From contig CAMAWS010000060.1 of the NCBI GenBank assembly GCA_945861845.1, forward strand, positions 1 to 11,068: DNA of 11,068 nucleotides, read 5' to 3'. The stretch's first letter is position 1. Every line of letters begins with the position of its first letter. The notes under the pieces are model-generated. The model ran no database searches. It saw only the letters and a program-made list of their open reading frames with translations, and was not told the origin of the DNA. A program made the position numbers and the translations under genes. The stretch is from Candidatus Sulfopaludibacter sp. SbA3. GTDB lineage: Bacteria; Acidobacteriota; Terriglobia; 20CM-2-55-15. This document shows positions 6,440-11,068 of the stretch, in pieces.

Positions 6440-6686
6440 GTCCCCGAAGCTCAAACCAGACAAGGGAAAGTTGTACTTTGGGAGTGACAATCGGCACAAC
6501 GAATCGGGGCGGATGGAGATTTATAACCGGCCGTTTGCGGCGCCGGCGGCTTCCGGCGGCGCAGACAATGCCCAGGGCCGGCATTTCGACGTCACCCGCG
6601 ACGGACGCTTCCTGATCAACACGGTCCTGGACGACGGCTCCTCCCCCATCACGCTCATTCAGAACTGGAACCCACAGGGGAAGTAA
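6435..6686 (+). pseudogene. C-terminal remnant of a third kinase-propeller gene (copy C)
   Basis: The recognisable segment reads NESGRMEIYNRPFAAPAASGG, then DNAQGRHFDVTRDG and on to the family tail NWNPQGK with a TAA stop. Relative to copy B, about 66 residues (one propeller blade) are missing after PAASGG, in frame. Upstream, KPDKGKLYFGSDN at about 6453-6491 resembles a degenerate SPDGR-x-h-x-Y blade start, so homology reaches back to about 6441. There is no kinase domain or TM. The frame is open from 6417 and a TTG at 6471 could in principle start a 71-residue peptide, but there is no ribosome binding site. A single propeller strand pair would not fold as a propeller. This is a decayed paralogue whose 5' part is gone, perhaps replaced by the Phd/RelE pair now in front of it. 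Confidence 0.85.
6587..6673 (+). repeat. 87-base segment shared by all three kinase copies
   Basis: This segment is identical base for base to 2266-2352 in copy A and differs at one position (5631) from 5610-5696 in copy B. It encodes DVTRDGRFLINTVLDDGSS and the following family tail. Identity at synonymous positions means recent duplication or gene conversion, and the segment can act as a substrate for recombination between copies. Confidence 0.9.
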
Positions 6687-6739
6687 CGAGTAGCGCTTTC
6701 CGATTACTTTAAATGCGCAGGCAGAGTTAACATCACATC

Positions 6740-7147
6740 ATGATTGGTGGGCTGATCGTGACCCATGGCCGGCTGGCCATCGAGCTTCTGAATGCGACCG
6801 AGATGATCGTCGGTGAGATTCATCACATGGCGGCAGTCTCGATCGGTTGGCACGATGATGTCGACATGGCGAGAACCATGATTGAAAAGGCCATGGAGCG
6901 CGTGAAGACTCCCGACGGCGTGTTGATCCTGACCGACATGTTCGGCGGCACCCCGACGAATATCTCTTCCACGTTTCTTGACGAAAATGTCGAGGTCATT
7001 ACCGGCGTCAACCTGCCGATGCTTATCAAGCTGGCCCAGCTGCAGGAAGGCCAGCCTCTGGCGGAAGCCGCGAAACAGATTCGAGAAAGCGGCCAGAGCA
7101 GCATCTATATTGCCAGCGACCTGCTTGCCCCAAAGAGACGGTCATGA
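6740..7147 (+). CDS. PTS EIIA component, mannose (Man) family
   Basis: 135 residues, the usual size of a free-standing EIIA-Man domain. The N-terminus IGGLIVTHGRLA places the phospho-accepting histidine at His9, as in E. coli ManX. TDMFGGTPTN (65-74) is the conserved active-site loop, with Asp66. It would receive phosphate from HPr on His9. No EIIB, EIIC or EIID gene is in the window, so a regulatory role is more likely than sugar import. The ATG is not preceded by a strong ribosome binding site, and the 53 bases between the kinase remnant and this gene show no clear promoter; tactttaaat at 6706-6715 is the only AT-rich box. The stop overlaps the next start as ATGA (7144-7147). Confidence 0.92.
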   Translation: MIGGLIVTHGRLAIELLNATEMIVGEIHHMAAVSIGWHDDVDMARTMIEKAMERVKTPDGVLILTDMFGGTPTNISSTFLDENVEVITGVNLPMLIKLAQLQEGQPLAEAAKQIRESGQSSIYIASDLLAPKRRS

Positions 7148-7410
7148 AGCAGCGCGAGGTTGTTATCGGTCACCGGCTTGGGCTGCACGCCAGGGTGGCC
7201 GCGAAGCTGGTGCAGCTTTCCACGAAATTCAAATCCAATATCGTCCTTTTTCGTGCCGAGGGGACCGCTGCCGTTGAGGCCGACGCGCGAAGTATTCTCA
7301 GCATTCTCTTTCTGTCCGCCGGGTATGGATCGAAACTGGGAGTGCGCGCCGAAGGCGAGGACGAACAGCAGGCCCTGGACAGTATTTGTGATTACCTTGC
7401 CGCAGACTAA
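7144..7410 (+). CDS. ptsH: Phosphocarrier protein HPr
   Basis: 88 residues, normal for HPr. GHRLGLHARVAAKLVQL carries the phospho-histidine His15 and the following Ala16-Arg17 of the active centre. Ser50 in DARSILSIL corresponds to the Ser46 regulatory site phosphorylated by HPr kinase, so it may be under dual control. The residue after Arg17 is Val where almost all HPr proteins have Pro, a deviation at helix 1 next to the active histidine. It accepts phosphate from enzyme I (encoded 30 bases downstream) and gives it to EIIA (encoded just upstream, four-base overlap). The cytoplasmic three-gene set is a compact relay. Confidence 0.93.
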   Translation: MKQREVVIGHRLGLHARVAAKLVQLSTKFKSNIVLFRAEGTAAVEADARSILSILFLSAGYGSKLGVRAEGEDEQQALDSICDYLAAD

Positions 7411-7440
7411 CACAACCACAGCATACGGAGCAGTGAGGAA

Positions 7441-9165
7441 ATGAGCCGAGAGCGTTTGATTCACGGCGTAATGGCGTCCGCCGGCGCGGCGGTTGGCACA
7501 GCGGTGCGGGCCTTTGACCCGCTGTTTATCAGTTTCGATTACAAGATACATCCTGAGCAGGCTGCAATCGAAGTTCAGCGATTCGGTTCCTCGGTCGAGC
7601 AGTCGCGTGAGCAACTCAAGCGGATGCAGGCCCAACTGAAGCGAAGGAGCGGCGCGGAATCCTCGTTTCTTATCGACGCGCACCTTCTGATCTTGCAGGA
7701 CCGGCTCTTTGTCGATCGCATTGTGAGCAAGATCGAAGCCGACCACATAAACGCCGAGTGGGCGATCCAGCAGATCAGTGACGAACTGTTCCAGGCCTAT
7801 GACCGCCTCGACGACGAATACCTTCGAGAGCGCCGCGGCGACCTCGAAGATATTGTCCGCCGTTTGCTTCACAACCTCAGTTCGAAGAAAACGCCGGGCC
7901 CCAAGAAAAGACCTTACGACGCCATCCTGGTTGGCAAGGCAATACCTCCTTCCACATTGTTCGAACTCCGGGCTCAACGCGTGGTGGGATTGGTTACCGA
8001 GACCGGGAGTCCTTTGTCGCATACGGCGATCATGGCGAGGTCACTGGAAATTCCCGCCGTCATGGGAGCGCACGACCTGTCGAGTATTTCCTCCGGAGAA
8101 CTCGTCATCGTTGACGGAAACCGCGGCATCGTCATTTGTTCGCCGTCCGACGAAACGCTTCTCGAGTACAAAACCCGGAGCAATGACGAGAAGAAATCGA
8201 AGAAGAAGCCGTTACCGGCATCGTCACCTTCGGTTACCGAAGACAACGTTCGCATCATGCTTGGCGCCAATATCAATTTCAGTGAGGAAGTGACGTCTGT
8301 TGTCGCAAATGGCTGCGAGTCGATTGGCTTGTACCGGACGGAATTCGATTTCTTTCGAGAGGGCGGACAGCCGGATGAAGAGTCGCTCGTCGCCGATTAT
8401 TCGCTCGTCCTGAAGGCTGCCAGGGGAGCGCCGGTCACGTTCCGCACCATCGACGTCGGTATCGACCAGAAGGCGTGGGACGGCGTCAATACAAACCTGG
8501 GCGTCCGCGGCCTGCGTTTCTGTCTCGAAAACCGCGACATCTTCAAGAGACAGCTGCGGGCCTTGTACCGGTCGTCCGTGCATGGTCCAATGCGCATCCT
8601 GTTGCCGTTCGTTTCAACCGTCGACGAACTCGAAACCGCGCACGAAATACTGGCGGATGTGCGCGCGGAACTCGCCGAACGCCAGGAACCGCACAATCCT
8701 TCGCTGCACATCGGCGTGATGATTGAGACCCCGGCAGCGGCTTCCACTTGTGACATCATGGCGCCGCTGGTGGATTTTTTCTGTCTCGGCACCAACGATC
8801 TTATTCAGTACTATCTGGTCGTCGACCGGTCCGACCGGACCGTGATGCATCTATACAATCCGTTCCACCCGGCCATTCTCCGGTGCCTGCACCAGGTGCA
8901 CACGTTGCTCCAGCCGACCGGAAAATCGATGACAGTCTGCGGGGAAATGGCCGCCGATCCGCCGTCTGCAGCCGTTTTGCTGGGACTGGGATTTACGTCG
9001 CTGTCGGTGAGCCTGGCGGCGTATCCGAAAATCAAGAGGATGATTCATTCCGTCTCGATGTCACGCTTGCGCGGTCTTGCCGGTGAGATTCTAAAAATGC
9101 ACAAGCATCAGGAAGTCGAAGAGATGGTCCGGAAAGCCCTCGATTTGGCCCCGGCGCGCCATTGA
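7441..9165 (+). CDS. ptsI: Phosphoenolpyruvate-protein phosphotransferase (PTS enzyme I)
   Basis: 574 residues, the standard EI length. The N-terminal HPr-binding helical region runs over about 20-145. The phosphohistidine domain has TGSPLSHTAIMARSLEIPAV with His194. A lysine-rich linker (EKKSKKK, 250-256) leads to the PEP-binding barrel. The barrel has LYRTEF (Arg299), FRTIDVG (Arg335), GVMIETPAAA (425-434), LGTNDLIQYYL (449-459) and the catalytic cysteine Cys500 in VCGEMAADP. It autophosphorylates from PEP and passes phosphate to HPr. The ATG at 7441 has GGAG at 7427-7430, ten bases upstream, and a second GAGG at 7435-7438 that is too close. All key residues are present. The stop overlaps the ABC exporter start by one base (TGATG). 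Confidence 0.96.
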   Translation: MSRERLIHGVMASAGAAVGTAVRAFDPLFISFDYKIHPEQAAIEVQRFGSSVEQSREQLKRMQAQLKRRSGAESSFLIDAHLLILQDRLFVDRIVSKIEADHINAEWAIQQISDELFQAYDRLDDEYLRERRGDLEDIVRRLLHNLSSKKTPGPKKRPYDAILVGKAIPPSTLFELRAQRVVGLVTETGSPLSHTAIMARSLEIPAVMGAHDLSSISSGELVIVDGNRGIVICSPSDETLLEYKTRSNDEKKSKKKPLPASSPSVTEDNVRIMLGANINFSEEVTSVVANGCESIGLYRTEFDFFREGGQPDEESLVADYSLVLKAARGAPVTFRTIDVGIDQKAWDGVNTNLGVRGLRFCLENRDIFKRQLRALYRSSVHGPMRILLPFVSTVDELETAHEILADVRAELAERQEPHNPSLHIGVMIETPAAASTCDIMAPLVDFFCLGTNDLIQYYLVVDRSDRTVMHLYNPFHPAILRCLHQVHTLLQPTGKSMTVCGEMAADPPSAAVLLGLGFTSLSVSLAAYPKIKRMIHSVSMSRLRGLAGEILKMHKHQEVEEMVRKALDLAPARH

Positions 9166-10943
9166 TGAAGCAAGCGGCGCCATCCGGAATCGTCAAATAC
9201 CTTCGGCCGCATGCCTGGCTGCTTGCCGTTTCCGTTTTTCTTTCCGGCATCGTCGGATTGCTTGAAGCGGCGACGCCGTTCCTGATCGGTCTTGTTTTCG
9301 ATACCGTTCTCAGGGCCGGTTCAGCGCCCACTCTCACCATACCTTTCATAAATGCGCAGTTCCAGGTCGCCGAGGCGAATGGAACCACGTTCCTCGTCCT
9401 GCTGGTGCTCGCAACCATCGTGAAGGCTGCAGCGGAATACGGCGCCGTGGGGGTCACCGCATACCTCGGGCAAGGCGTGGTTCGCGACCTGCGCAACGAT
9501 GTCTTTGAGAAAATACTGTTCCAGCCGCTCCGGTTCTTTCACTTCAATCCAACCGGCGAGCTGATCTCCCGCGTTTCCGCCGATGTCGAGCGCATCCAGA
9601 CAGCGGCTTCGGAAACACTGGCGGATTTCCTGAAGCAGTCCGCGATCCTCATATTTCTCGTGATCACGGTTCTTGTTATCGACTGGCGGCTGGCCGCCGT
9701 GTCACTGTTCCTGGTGCCCCTTGTGTTCTATCCGACGGTCTGGTTCGGTAAGAAAATCCGCGTGCTCAGCAAGTCGAGTCAGCAGGAAATGGCCGACATG
9801 TCGAACGTCTTATACGAGACCGTCGCCGGCAACCGCATCGTCAAATCCTTCACGATGGAAAAGGCGGAGGTCCGCAAATTTCGCACGATCACGGAGCGCA
9901 TCTTCCAACTGAACCTGCGCCAGAAGATGACGCAAGCCCTGTCGTCGCCACTGATGGAAGTATTCGGAGTGTTGGTCGTTGTCGTGCTTCTGCTTTATGC
10001 GCGGACGCAGATCGTCGGACAGCGGATGACGGTTGGTCTCTTTCTCGCATTCATCATTGCCCTCATCAAGCTTTACGATCCCCTGCGGCGGATGAGCGGA
10101 ATCAATAATTCATTCCAGCAGGCCTTCGGCGCTTCCGGCCGCGTTTTCGAAATCCTTTCTCTGGACGGTGAGCATGATCCCGGCCGTCAGGCGATCGAGG
10201 GCTTGAACGATCGCATCACATTCGAAGGCGTTCACTTCGCCTACGAGCCGAGCGAGCCCATATTGCACGACATTTCCTTCGAAGTAGCGCGAGGCGAAGT
10301 GCTGGCCGTGGTCGGTCCGAGCGGCGCAGGGAAGAGCACAGTGGTGAATCTGCTGCCGCGGTTCTACGACGCGACGGGCGGCCGCATTCTCATCGACGGC
10401 ACGGATATTCGCGACGTTAATATGGATTCGCTTCGAAAAAAGATCGCCATGGTCACGCAGGACGTCATCCTTTTCAACGACACGATTCGCGCCAACATTG
10501 CATACGGGGATTCGGGGGCAACCGCGGAGGCGATCATGCGGGCCGCAAAAGCAGCGCTTGTCGACGATTTTGCCGCGAATCTCCCGGAAGGCTACGAAAC
10601 CCGGATTGGCGAGCGCGGCCTGCGGCTGTCGGGAGGCGAGCGCCAGCGGATTTCAATTGCGCGCGCGCTTTTAAAGAATGCGCCCATCCTGATTCTCGAC
10701 GAGGCTACTTCATCCCTTGACGCCGAATCCGAGGCCTCCGTGCAGCAGGCATTGCAAAACCTGATGCAGGGCCGGACCACCATTGTGATCGCTCATCGAC
10801 TGTCCACGGTACGCCGCGCGGGCCGAATTATCGTTCTGGCCGACGGACGAATAAAGGAGTCCGGCACTCATGAGGAACTCGTGGTGCGGCGCGGCCTGTA
10901 CTGGAAGCTGTACAACCTTCAATTCGAGGACGTGAATTCATGA
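9165..10943 (+). CDS. MsbA-type ABC exporter (fused permease and ATPase)
   Basis: 592 residues, close to E. coli MsbA. The N-terminal half (about 1-330) is an ABC type-1 exporter transmembrane domain with six helices expected, visible at about 18-46, 76-101, 155-172, 177-194, 262-282 and 288-303. The nucleotide-binding domain has A-loop Tyr360, Walker A GPSGAGKST (384-392), Q-loop Gln432, signature LSGGE (488-492), Walker B ILILDE (508-513), D-loop SSLD (516-519) and H-loop His544. It should work as an inner-membrane homodimer; by family resemblance it may flip lipid A or a related lipid, but multidrug or other lipid export is possible. I choose ATG 9165 (TGATG with the EI stop) over the TTG one codon earlier. 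It is translationally coupled to ptsI and overlaps yicC by four bases. Confidence 0.92.
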   Translation: MKQAAPSGIVKYLRPHAWLLAVSVFLSGIVGLLEAATPFLIGLVFDTVLRAGSAPTLTIPFINAQFQVAEANGTTFLVLLVLATIVKAAAEYGAVGVTAYLGQGVVRDLRNDVFEKILFQPLRFFHFNPTGELISRVSADVERIQTAASETLADFLKQSAILIFLVITVLVIDWRLAAVSLFLVPLVFYPTVWFGKKIRVLSKSSQQEMADMSNVLYETVAGNRIVKSFTMEKAEVRKFRTITERIFQLNLRQKMTQALSSPLMEVFGVLVVVVLLLYARTQIVGQRMTVGLFLAFIIALIKLYDPLRRMSGINNSFQQAFGASGRVFEILSLDGEHDPGRQAIEGLNDRITFEGVHFAYEPSEPILHDISFEVARGEVLAVVGPSGAGKSTVVNLLPRFYDATGGRILIDGTDIRDVNMDSLRKKIAMVTQDVILFNDTIRANIAYGDSGATAEAIMRAAKAALVDDFAANLPEGYETRIGERGLRLSGGERQRISIARALLKNAPILILDEATSSLDAESEASVQQALQNLMQGRTTIVIAHRLSTVRRAGRIIVLADGRIKESGTHEELVVRRGLYWKLYNLQFEDVNS

Positions 10944-11068
10944 TCCATAGCATGACCGGCTTCGGCTCCAATCGAGCCGAAGGCCGAAACCTGACGGTGC
11001 TGGTCGAAATCAAAAGCGTGAATCACCGGTACATCGACATTCATGTCAAGATGCCGGGCGAGTTTCAG
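10940..11068 (+). CDS. yicC: YicC/YloC-family endoribonuclease (N-terminal part, cut by window edge)
   Basis: The 43 visible codons start MIHSMTGFG and continue with VEIKSVNHRYIDIHVKMP. This matches the YicC/YloC N-terminus, which has M-I-x-S-M-T-x-F followed by a strand containing S-V-N-x-R-Y. Family members are endoribonucleases; E. coli YicC is linked to small-RNA decay. GAGGA at 10926-10930 is a good ribosome binding site nine bases before the ATG, and the start overlaps the exporter stop as ATGA. In many bacteria a guanylate kinase gene follows, but that lies outside this window. The catalytic C-terminal domain is not visible. Confidence 0.88.
   Translation, partial: MIHSMTGFGSNRAEGRNLTVLVEIKSVNHRYIDIHVKMPGEFQ

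Noticed and set aside
7105..8022. Minus-strand open frame (305 codons) across HPr and EI
   Set aside because: HPr and EI are unmistakable on the + strand; the reverse frame has no domain signature.
1..11068. CRISPR array, tRNA, rRNA or transposase
   Set aside because: No regularly spaced short direct repeats, no tRNA-like cloverleaf with TTCGA-type arm, no rRNA core sequence and no DDE, serine or tyrosine recombinase protein were found by reading.

Overview
The window looks like Acidobacteriota DNA, probably a Solibacter/Bryobacterales-type genome. The sequence is GC-rich. It carries several near-identical copies of a fused Ser/Thr kinase, transmembrane helix and WD40-like (PD40/TolB-type) beta-propeller, a family strongly expanded in that phylum. 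It also has an EIIA-HPr-EI phosphotransferase set without visible sugar permease genes. The taxonomic call is inference; no marker gene is present. All genes I accept are on the + strand, and there is no gene-free stretch longer than about 150 bases.

Accessory half (1-6686). Three kinase-propeller copies alternate with two small type II toxin-antitoxin pairs. Copy A (1-2365) enters from the left edge and is split by one extra C in a six-C run at 758-763: the kinase half is in one frame and the propeller half in the next. A ParD/ParE-like pair follows (2458-3026) with its own good promoter. Copy B (3109-5709) is intact at 866 residues. Just after its stop lies a long imperfect inverted repeat (5715-5798), then a Phd/RelE-like pair (5859-6384). 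A third copy, C, survives only as a C-terminal scrap (about 6435-6686) with an in-frame internal deletion. An 87-base segment at the 3' end is identical in A and C and differs at one base in B. A and B also share identical blocks separated by diverged blocks, which suggests duplication followed by gene conversion.

Housekeeping half (6740-11068). Five tightly packed genes form a probable operon: a mannose-family EIIA, HPr, enzyme I, an MsbA-type ABC exporter, and the start of a YicC-family endoribonuclease gene cut by the right edge. Four of the junctions are overlaps of 1 to 4 bases; the HPr-EI gap is 30 bases. EI would take phosphate from PEP and pass it to HPr and then to EIIA. With no EIIB or EIIC here, the set probably signals or regulates rather than imports sugar.

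The most interesting point is the architecture: kinase - TA - kinase - TA - kinase remnant, pressed against a core operon. It looks like a recombining, decaying paralogue array whose repeats are separated by addiction modules.
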